Part shown: piece after piece, positions 21,799 to 30,256 of the stretch
Layout of the letters: every line of letters starts with the position of its first letter
Position numbering within the stretch: the stretch's first letter is position 1
Source: Pratylenchus scribneri
Lineage: Eukaryota > Nematoda > Chromadorea > Rhabditida > Pratylenchidae
Reading direction: 5' to 3'
NCBI GenBank assembly: GCA_030063045.1
Contig: JAQSEB010000092.1
Span: 248,001-312,000 of the forward strand
DNA: 64,000 bases
The notes under the pieces: model-generated
Database searches by the model: none
Told to the model about the DNA's origin: nothing
Seen by the model: the letters and a program-made list of their open reading frames with translations, nothing else
Program-made: the position numbers and the translations under genes

Positions 21799-24700
21799 AT
21801 GTTGTTTTTCCCGCCCACCGCCGAGTTGGCTTCGTCGACGGCAGCCACCTTGGATCCAATGGCAATGGACAGCAGCTTTTTGTTGGGCGGCGCCTTGATG
21901 CCCCCGCCCAGTGCCATCCAACAGCAGCAACAACAACAGGTGAGTATTGAGCCCAAAATGCCATGAATACTATGGCCCTAATCTTATTCTTAACAAGAAA
22001 GTCTTTAACCTTAAAGTGGTCACTATGAAATTTTGCCTAATTTAACTCATAGTATGTTAAATCAAACCGCCTTTTTATTTGCCTAATATGCATGTTTCGG
22101 AAATTTGGCCATAAAACCTAGTCTTAAAGCATTTTAGCCATATTTGTATCTCTTTAAGTAGCATAAGCTTATTTTAAAGTCCACAAATTTGTTTTCCTCT
22201 TGTCAGATTTATATGCTTCATTCTACAGGTTCAAAGCCTCCAATTGCAGCAACAAATCTTCGCCATGGAACAACAACTTCAACAGCAAACATTTTTGCCT
22301 TCCGATGGAGGGCCTCCTCCGCCTCCTTCCACATTCTTTCCACTTTTCAATCCAACAACAACAATGGACGCCAATTTAGGAATATTGCCACCTTCACTTC
22401 AACAAATGTCAGAAAGGGTGGCCATCGATGAAAATTTGAAGACGGTGGAAAATCCGCATTTGGTAAGACAGAAAAATATTATATCTGAGGAAGGAAAGTT
22501 TTTTGGCAATATTTCAACAATGAAATAACCAATCAGGGAAGGCGATATACCATTGGAAAGCAATAAAAGTCCTCTAAAAAGTGGCATTTTAGTTTTTATT
22601 AAAACTAATTACACCTTGCAGAAAAAGCGAATTTATCTCCAAAAATTTAGGTTTATGTACACAAAGATGAATAATTAAATTAAAAAGAAGAATTTCATAG
22701 CAATTTAATAGCCACTTTTTAGAGGACTTAAAGAACTTTAAAATGGCATATTCCCTTACCAAATTGTCTATAGCCTCGTTGATCTGCTGACCAAAAACTA
22801 ATATAAACTTATTAAAATCCTCCTATATATCCTAATGATCCCCTCTTTCACTCAGCAGCCAATTTATCAATCGCAGGGCAATCTGCTTATGCAGGTACAT
22901 ATCAGCCAATTCGCCTCCATTTTCCCCTCCGCAACTTTCAGTCAATTTTGCCATCCTCCATTTCGGCATCATCATTTCCCCCTCCAATTTCCACCGGTGA
23001 CCAATTGAATCCGCCCCCTCCTCCACATATGGCAATGCCTCCAACCGGGCCATGTGGGCTTTGTCGGCTGCCAATTCTGGAGAAGAATTTCCTCCTAATC
23101 GATGCCCAAAGTTGGCATTTGAACTGTGTACATTGCGCGGATTGTGGCCAAAATTTGGAACAGTTGGGGTCGACCTGCTTTGCCAAAGATGGTTTCCTCT
23201 ATTGTCGTCGAGATTATTTGGCCAAATTTGGCAAACATTGCCAGCGATGCGGAATCCCAATTGAGCGTGGCGAATTGGTGATGAGAGTGCCTCAGCAGAT
23301 GACATCTGCAGCAGCCACAATGCCTCAGAGCACATCCGCCGATTCCAGCATTTTTCACGTCCATTGTTCGTGTTTCCTCCTTCCATTTTCATTATTACAT
23401 TCTTTGTAGGTTTCACCTGTATTTTTTGTGGACAAATGTTGACCCCCGGTGAACAATATACGGCTGGTCCCATGGAACAACCGGGTGGCACACTTTTTTG
23501 TCGAGGTATTTAGTGATAAATTGAGCCCAATTTTTAATCGTTTATAATTCAAGAATTAAACCAATTTTTATATTTTTAATATCAAATTTAAGAACAAACA
23601 TTTGCCTATAAAATGATTTTAATTTTATTTGTTTGGTACAAAAATGATTAAGTTGATGCCAAAAAATTTACAGAAAATTCTCTAATCTATAGAAAAGGCC
23701 ATTTTAATTAATATTTTTGGGCGAAATTCTATAAATTCAGAACCAATTAAAATTAAATTAATTAAATTAGATAGCCAATAGTCGGCTCTTTAAAATGATT
23801 ACAAAAATCATCAAAATTTGATTCAATCTTTGATGAGTAATTAAAAATGACGCTAAATTGAGCCGAAAATATTAGTGTATTTTTTCCTTAATTATTTATA
23901 AATTATTTTGGAATTTTTAGCCATTGAATTTTAGCTATGATACCTATTCTCTATTAGAAATTCTTATGCCAAAATAAAAATATTCCATAATTCAATTCCC
24001 TTTCATTTTTAGCCCATTTCCACATGAATCCGAACAGTCAGTCTCCATTTGGCCTTCCTCCTCCTTCCCAATTCCAATCGACCATGAATTCACTGGGTGG
24101 AAATTCAGAAGAGGAGGTTGCAAATTGTAGAAAGCATTTTACCCCAATTTTTGCTGAATTTTCAGCCTCGTTTCTTGTTGGTCGAATTGAAGGATGCTGA
24201 AGGAGGGAAAAGTGAATTGAGTGATATGCATCATTCGCCTTCAAGTCAATTTATTGGCCAAAAAATTGAGGGGAACAAGGAAAATCCGTCGGCCACAGAA
24301 TTGAATGGTAGGTTGGAACTTGGAAATATGAAGGACTTATGGCAATTAGCCAAATTAGCCCAATCCCCAATTTCATTACAATCGAAATTGAACTTTTCAT
24401 TTTTCATATGCCATCTCAATATTTTTCAATATTCGGCTTATTATTTTAGCCATTGCAAAGTGAGACAATAGCCAATTTGGGAAGGCAATATACTAATTTA
24501 AAGCCCAAACTTTCCCCTTAATTAGGCTTTTTTAATTTTTAAATACTCTCTCATTAAAAGATTTATAAGACATTTAATACAAAAACTCTAGCTTTTTGAG
24601 GAAAAGCTACTTTTTTTATAAAATATATAAGTTTTCAAAAAATTAGAAAAGCCACTTTTTAGAGGACTTTCAGGGCTTTCAAATGGTTTATTGCCTTCTC

Positions 24701-26299
24701 AAATTGGTTAATTTCTTACAGAATTACAGCCAAAAGAATGACCCCAGGTACATTTTCTTTGGGTCCCTTCCCCTCATTCAACCCAGTACCGTATTTTTAT
24801 TATTTGGCTGTCCCACACTAATTGGCATTGTTTGCCCATAGGCCACATTTTCGCATTAAAAGGCAGGTTGTGAGAGAGATGGATTATATTTTGTATTTGC
24901 TAACAGAAATGTGGAAAAGGGACTTTTAGCCGGAAAAATATTGGCCAAAATTAAAACAATTTTAAGTAGATCAACAATTGGCCACCGCCCAACAAAATGG
25001 AGGCAGTCCAATATCAATTGAGGATTTTGGATGTTGTGCCACAAATTCCAATTCCAACGATGCCCATTCCTCAAATGGAGGCGGCTCATCCAGCCAAAAG
25101 CAGAAGAGAATGCGGACCAGTTTCAAGCATCATCAAGTTAGCCTCAAAATTCATAAAAAATTTAATTCAGTGCATCGCAGCTGCGCACAATGAAACACTA
25201 TTTCAATTTAAATCACAATCCGGATGCAAAAGATTTGAAGCAATTGGCCATGAAAACGGGGTTGACCAAAAGAGTGTTGCAGGCAAGTTTTTTTTTGTCA
25301 TGAAAAGAGGTTGATTGAGTATCGACAATTAAGTTCCAGTGCCATTCTTTTTGGCCATAACACAACAAGGAAGCAATCAATTTAAGAAGGCGATATGCCA
25401 TTTGAAACTCTAAATATCCTCTAAAAAGTGGCTCACTATTTTTTGGAAAATTTAAAATAGTTTGTAAAATAAGCGACTCCTCTAAAAATTTAAATTTATT
25501 ATACACAAATACAAATTACTAAATTAAATATATGAAATTCATAATAATTTTAAAGCCACTTTATAGAGGAATTTTAAGGCTTTAAGATGATATCTCGCCT
25601 TTCTGAATTTGTCAATGCCTTGTTGAGCTATAAGCCAAAAACCAATGTAGACTTTATCTACAAATACTCAATTGACCCCTACCTTTTTGACATTAATTCA
25701 AGAAGTGAAGTAATTTTTTTTTGTTTTTTTCAGGTTTGGTTTCAGGTCAGTTTGGCTGATTCTGGATTGATAAAATGTCCTTAAGGGCCATTTGTGATCA
25801 ATTTTCATATTAGAAATATTTCTTTTGTTTCAAGAATGCTCGTGCCAAATATCGTCGAAGTCAGCAGCACAAAATTGGTGGCACATCAATTTGCGGTGGT
25901 GGCATAATTGATGCGCAAACGGCGTCCATTTCCCATAATCCTCAACAAATTCTCCTGCCGATGGGCCCAAATGGCGGATATCATCAACAATCGGAACAGC
26001 AACAGATGAATTCGATGCCATCAATGATTGTTGGCCAAGGGCAAATTGGCCAAATTGAAACAGAAATGGGGGTAAAATAATGAACAATAATTTAAATTTA
26101 ATTTAATTTCCATAATTAATAGCAATTCCCAATGTCCCTTCCGGCCCAACATCCACCTCCTCCAATTCTATGCTCCAATCCAAAGGCAAATTCGTTGAGT
26201 CCAATGGACGACGGTGGTTCCTCCTCAACAATGGGGGCCTCCTCAATTTCGTTGAATGCATCCGCCGATGAACAAAGCAGCGAGAATAGTTTTCAATGA
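21799..26299 (+). CDS. ttx-3: LIM homeodomain transcription factor, Lhx2/9 (TTX-3) class
   Basis: Nuclear transcription factor of the apterous/Lhx2/9 class; C. elegans TTX-3 specifies AIY interneurons. Twelve exons, 624 aa: 21799-21939, 22229-22462, 22856-22894, 22942-23365, 23410-23505, 24013-24116, 24166-24307, 24970-25136, 25181-25282, 25734-25745, 25835-26071, 26123-26299. An N-terminal Gln/Pro-rich region is followed by LIM1 (CGLCRLPILEKNFLL to CRRDYLAKFG) and LIM2 (CQRCGIPIERGELVMRV to FHVHCFTCIFCGQML), a linker, and a homeodomain from KRMRTSFKHHQLRTMKHYF to VWFQNARAKYRR. The helix 2-3 segment LTKRVLQVWFQNARAK and HNPDAKDLKQLA are class-diagnostic. The C-tail is Gln/Ser-rich. Odd points: the homeodomain is cut by a GC-AG intron (donor CAG/GCAAGT) and by a 12 nt exon encoding VWFQ. 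The start was chosen as the only ATG opening this frame; an upstream exon cannot be excluded. Confidence 0.92.
22498..22800. mobile_element. MITE family A copy in ttx-3 intron 2
   Basis: Left arm has GGCGATATACCATTGGAAAG and CCTCTAAAAAGTGGC; right arm has GCCACTTTTTAGAGGACTTA and CTCGTTGATCTGCTGACCAA. Fills most of the 393 nt intron. Confidence 0.7.
23545..23848. mobile_element. MITE family B copy in ttx-3 intron 5
   Basis: Left arm AATTCAAGAATTAAACCAAT and AATATCAAATTTAAGAACAA; right arm TAGATAGCCAATAGTCGGCT and CAATCTTTGATGAGTAATTA. The left arm is more diverged than the right. Confidence 0.6.
24445..24740. mobile_element. MITE family A copy in ttx-3 intron 7
   Basis: Left arm TATTTTAGCCATTGCAAAGT and GGAAGGCAATATACTAATTT; right arm AGCCACTTTTTAGAGGACTT, GGCTTTCAAATGGTTTATTG and ACAGAATTACAGCCAAAAGA. 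Lies in the 662 nt intron before the homeodomain exons. Confidence 0.65.
25345..25640. mobile_element. MITE family A copy in ttx-3 GC-AG intron
   Basis: Left arm CATTCTTTTTGGCCATAACA, GGCGATATGCCATTTGAAAC, CCTCTAAAAAGTGGC; right arm GCCACTTTATAGAGGAATTT and CTTGTTGAGCTATAAGCCAA. It is the bulk of the intron that begins with the non-canonical GC donor inside the homeodomain. Confidence 0.7.
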
Positions 26300-27336
26300 T
26301 GAAAGAATGGGCAAATTCATACATTCAGTGATCACAAATTTTAACAGAAAAACCTCCAATTTTGGGCCCAAACCTATCCATAAATTCCCGCATTTTTTAT
26401 TGCCCAAACATTTAGAATTTAAAAACATATATTTTTCCCAAAATCGTGCATATCAATCAATATTCACAACATAAATAAATTTTAATTAATTTCCAACTTT
26501 GAATTTGCTTGGAACAAAAAATAATTTCGGTCTGTTATTCGCGCAAAAAAATTGATTAGATTTGATACTCAAATTTCTTCAACACATTATCCAAAGGAAA
26601 ATTAAATAAAAAAAATTTTGGTTAGATAAATTCCGCCTGTTTGTGTTTTCGCTTAGAATAATTCCGCCTGTTTTTCGCTTAGAATAATTCCGCCTGTTTT
26701 TCGCTTAGAATAATTCCGCCTGTTTTGTGTTTTCGCTTAGAATAATTCCGCCTGTTTTGTGTTTTCGCTTAGAATAATTCCGCCTGTTTTGTGTTTTCGC
26801 TTAGAATAATTCCGCCTGTTTTGTGTTTTCGCTTAGAATAATTCCGCCTGCTTTGTGTTTTCGCTTAGAATAATTCCGCCTGTTTTGTGTTTTCGCTCTT
26901 AACGATTTGAAAGCCAATTTGATTAACGAGCAAAATACAGCAGCAAAACATTAATTTTCTAATTTATTTTTAGAAAATTTATTTTTTTTGACAAGGCTCA
27001 AATAGCTATTTGCTCAGCTGCGCAGCCTTATTTGCCGAATTACCCATCCAATTCATTTCCTCTTTACACTTTTCCCTTCTCGAAGCAAATCACGCGTGTT
27101 ATTTCCTGCAAAAATGCATTGCTGATCTGCGATCATTGGTATATTTCAATTCATTCATTCCCATTTCAACATTCGAAAAATATTCTCATTCTCGGCATCA
27201 ATTCGCCGAATTCGGCAACCTTCCCAGCCCAAAATGACCTAAAAAGGAGGAGAAGGGATTGTTGATCGTTGATGCCCCCAAATATAAAAACTGTTTTGGT
27301 TTACCTCATAAAAATATATTCTTAACCATTTTCAAA
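26300..27336. other. Intergenic region holding the second minisatellite
   Basis: The LIM homeobox 3' UTR should occupy the left part; an AATAAA-like signal (ATAAATAAATT) lies near 26472. The minisatellite is at 26620-26898. 26900-27336 has no recognisable gene and should include the promoter of the Gly/Tyr-rich peptide gene. Confidence 0.5.
26620..26898 (+). repeat. 32 bp minisatellite, locus 2
   Basis: About nine units of the same TTAGAATAATTCCGCCTG plus TTTTGTGTTTTCGC repeat as locus 1, including two shortened units (CCTGTTTTTCGC). Intergenic, downstream of ttx-3. Confidence 0.9.
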
Positions 27337-28275
27337 ATGGCCTCGTTCCCCTTTATTCTTTCCTTCCTAATTTTTTTGCCTCTTTTATTGAAACCAAATT
27401 CGGCATTAAGCAAGGAGGAAAATAAATTGCTTAAAGGTGAAGAAGCTGAAGGAGGAGGAGCCAATGCCACCGTACGAAGAGAAGTCCAATCATTTGCCAA
27501 AAACTTGATGAACATTTTTAATAACGAAACATCAACAGAAGAGCAAGTGAAAGAAAATGGACAAATTGGAGAGAAAGTGGCTGAAAATAATTCACTGGTG
27601 GATGCCGAAAATGAAGGAGCATCGCCGCATCAAAATAAGTAAAAGAAGGCAGGAATATGACTTAAATTTATTTTTTTGCCCTGAAGCTTAATGAAGCATT
27701 TGCTAATATAGGAAGGCGATATGTCATTAGAAAGCCCAAAATGTCCTCTAAAAAATTGCTTCTATAAATTTTTGAATTAAACAATATTTTTAGTGGAAAA
27801 AAAGTTGCCTTTTACCAAAGAGCTCGAATTAATATTTTCATTTTCGAGGTCGTTTGGGGAAATCAGAGCTTTTTATTCAAATTATTTCCTAATTTTAAAA
27901 AGTATTCATTTCACTTTATAGAGAACATATTATGATTTCCAATAGCATATTGCCTTACTAATTGGTTGCTTCCTTGTTGAGCTTTAAGCCAAAAACCAAT
28001 GAATAATCTAACCCCCTATATTGGAGGATGTAATAATAATTAAATATAATAAAAATTAATATTTATTTAACCACAATAGAACTCGGAATCGACGTCAATA
28101 TTATGGCTACTATAATCCATATGGATATTATGGATACGGATATGGAGGCGGATACGGATACGGATATGGGGGATATGGATACGGCTACGGAGGCTATGGG
28201 GGATATGGATACGGATACGGATATGGCCGGACAATTTGTGGGATCCTTGGATGCTGGCGAATTCGCTTTGGATAG
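27337..28275 (+). CDS. Secreted Gly/Tyr-rich peptide precursor
   Basis: Two exons (27337-27638, 28080-28275), 165 aa. A signal peptide (MASFPFILSFLIFLPLLLKP) precedes an acidic, Asn/Glu-rich pro-region of about 80 residues, then a basic site (KTRNRR) and about 45 residues made almost only of Gly and Tyr (YGYGYGGGYGYGYGG), ending in a short tail with two cysteines (RTICGILGCWRIRFG). The shape, signal peptide, acidic pro-part, basic cleavage site and Gly/Tyr-rich mature part, resembles the nematode Gly/Tyr-rich antimicrobial-like peptides of the caenacin/NLP type, but no family signature allows assignment; a cuticle or eggshell role is equally possible. The downstream exon frame was chosen because only it gives the repeat and keeps phase across the intron. 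Confidence 0.7.
27665..27998. mobile_element. MITE family A copy in Gly/Tyr peptide intron
   Basis: Left arm GGCGATATGTCATTAGAAAG and CCTCTAAAAAATTGC; right arm ATTCATTTCACTTTATAGAG and TTGTTGAGCTTTAAGCCAAA. Strongly diverged in the middle. Confidence 0.6.
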
Positions 28276-28595
28276 AAATGGAATTTGATGGGCAAAAAAT
28301 GAATCACAAACACAAACAAAATCCTTTACAAAAAAAAACATTCACTGGTCTCTAGTTTATTATTTTTTCTATTTTATATTTTCCATTCATTATTTTCCCA
28401 AAAGATGGTTGTGTTTGGGCGAGATAAATGTCGAGAATAAATATGTGAAAATAATGCGATAATTTTGATAAAAATGGGAATGAATGATTAATTATTGATA
28501 AAGTGAGTGTGAGAAAATATTTTCCCGAGAAAGGCCCACCCTCATTTTTTGCTCCTAAATTGTCCCTTACTTCAAATTTGTGATCATCAACAAAA

Positions 28596-29503
28596 ATGAG
28601 TCAAATTCATTGGCAATTATTTTTTCTATTATTTCTTTTAAAAGTGTCAAATGGTCAGCCGCAGCAAACGAAAATATGGGAATTTGGAAGGAATTTAACC
28701 GTACATTGGATATTCATCAATCAAAATGATGATGTTGAAGGCATTGTGGGAAATGACAAAGAGAAAGAGAATGTAATATGCCCACCGGCAACCAACAATT
28801 ATTGGATGGTAAAAAAGGGCATTTCAGTACCGTAATTTACCATAGCTCAATAAAGAAGTAACCAATTTTGGAAGGCAATATGTCATTAAAAAGCTTTAAA
28901 AGTCCTCTAAAAGAGGCTGAAAATTTTTTTAGAAAATAAACAATTTGTTAAATAAGTGGCTTTTCCATTTCCTCTCTAAAAATTCGGGTTTTATTTCACT
29001 CTAAAATAAATGTAACTTTTTTTAAAATTGCATTTAATACATTAATAAGACCACTTTTTATTTTAGTGCATATTCAGAGCTCTCAAATGGTATATCGCCT
29101 TCCCGAATTGGTTATTGCCTCGTTGAGCTATGGACCAAAAGAATGAGTTCATCTTTCATCAGCAATAGACAATATTGTTCTAATTAATAAGTCAAAAATT
29201 GTCTGGGGCAATTAATTGCCTTTTCCTAATTTTCCCATTTCCACGCAGTTAGTCGCCGTCATTTCCATGGCCGCTTTTGCTTTTTCCTTCACCGCATTTT
29301 TGGTCACCGCCCTCCTTTATCATCGAAGCATTGGCGAATTGAGAGTGGCAATGGCACAACAACAGGAAGAAGGGCAACCAATTCTTGGTGGTGGCAATTT
29401 GGATTTGAACAATAATCAACGCCAAAATCAAAATAATAATGCCAGGAATTGGTGGATGTTGGGTGGAAGGAGAGGACGAAACAATGAAATATTCCTTTAT
29501 TGA
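28596..29503 (+). CDS. Small type I membrane protein, unknown function
   Basis: Two exons (28596-28808, 29249-29503), 155 aa. Signal peptide (QLFFLLFLLKVSNG), an ectodomain of about 50 residues with one N-glycosylation motif (NLT) and a single cysteine, a transmembrane helix (VISMAAFAFSFTAFLVTALL) and a cytoplasmic tail rich in Gln and Asn (NNNQRQNQNNN) ending in basic residues. No family is recognised. The last part of exon 2 and the 3' UTR are partly duplicated at 30124-30250. Confidence 0.65.
28843..29143. mobile_element. MITE family A copy in small membrane protein intron
   Basis: Left arm ACCATAGCTCAATAAAGAAG and AGTCCTCTAAAAGAGGC; right arm CTCTCAAATGGTATATCGCC, TTCCCGAATTGGTTATTGCC and GTTGAGCTATGGACCAAAAG. 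The right arm is close to consensus. Confidence 0.7.
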
Positions 29504-29696
29504 ATTAAATATTGAGAACACCAATTTTATTCAGATTTTTAATTCCATTTTCCAATTTTATTCTAATTTGGGTAATTTGGGTAAAAATTTAAAAGTAATG
29601 AAAGGCAGAAAGGGGCTAGGAAGGTTAGAGAAATGAGAGAAAGGGAGAGAGACAATGCTGATAAATTGCCCATTCCCTTTGCCCAATTTGGTCTAT

Positions 29697-29749
29697 CTGC
29701 CTGCTTCCCATAAACATTTCCTTGGACCACCCACTCACTTCTATATATA
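29697..29749 (+). promoter_or_regulatory. PSE-like and TATA elements of RNA gene copy 2
   Basis: TGCCTGCTTCCCATAAA, TTTCCTTGGAC, then TATATATA at 29742-29749, colinear with the block upstream of RNA copy 1. Confidence 0.55.
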
Positions 29750-29771
29750 CGACTTCGACATTCCGTCTTTT

Positions 29772-30003
29772 GTGTCGATCGTGTTGGGCTGAGGGGGCGC
29801 CGCACGGGCAGTGAAGAGTTGGTGAGTATCCCGATGGGTCAGCGAGAAATCGTTGATGACGACATCGACACCGCAGGCTCGGGAAAGATGGGCTTTTCCA
29901 TCCGTGCCCCCATCTTCCACAACTCTATGAGTACTCCACAGCCAGACAGAAATGTCAAAAACGTGCCTCGCTTTCCAGTGAAGCGGGCGATCGACCCAAT
30001 TTT
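29772..30003 (+). ncRNA. Structured RNA gene copy 2, 7SK-like candidate
   Basis: About 230 nt paralogue of the RNA at 17562-17866. Shared features: closing helix GTCGATCG (29774-29781) with CGATCGAC (29988-29995); GAGTTG (29816-29821) with CAACTC (29920-29925); AAGATGGG (29885-29892) with CCCATCTT (29909-29916); the GACAGAAATGTC hairpin and the CGCTT/AAGCG hairpin, then T9 and T6 runs. It is about 70 nt shorter in its 5' half, lacking a hairpin that copy 1 carries after GTCGATCG. Conservation is concentrated in paired elements, promoter and 3' domain. Intergenic, between a gene and a duplicated fragment of that gene. Confidence 0.5.
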
Positions 30004-30018
30004 TTTTTCTACTTTTTT
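30000..30018 (+). terminator. Oligo-T Pol III terminator, RNA copy 2
   Basis: A run of nine T interrupted once and followed by another six T, directly after the closing helix. Confidence 0.6.
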
Positions 30019-30123
30019 AAGTACAATTAAGAATTGTCAATTGCATCTCCTCAAAGTTAAAATTAAAATGCCACATTTGATATAAATTCTCATTCAATCC
30101 TGAAGAATAAATGTAGCCAAATA

Positions 30124-30250
30124 GGATTTGAACAATAATCAAATCACCATCAAAATATAGCAGGGAATTGGTGGAAGTTGGGTGGAAGCTGGAAGATAGC
30201 GAAAAATTAACTCCTTTATTGAATAAAAAATTTTGAGATCACCAATTTTG
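30124..30250 (+). pseudogene. Duplicated 3' fragment of the small membrane protein gene
   Basis: GGATTTGAACAATAATCAA, AGGGAATTGGTGGAAGTTGG and CTCCTTTATTGAATAAA parallel 29399-29530 of the upstream gene (GGATTTGAACAATAATCAA, AGGAATTGGTGGATGTTGGG, TTCCTTTATTGAATTAAA). The matching frame is broken by an early stop and no upstream exon is present, so this is a decayed partial copy. Confidence 0.7.
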
Positions 30251-30256
30251 ATTTAT

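Noticed and set aside
29772..30003. Considered RNase P or RNase MRP RNA because of ACAGAAA near the 3' end
   Set aside because: That motif is the loop side of a GACAGAAATGTC hairpin in both copies and no matching CR-I partner was found, so a P4 helix cannot be formed.
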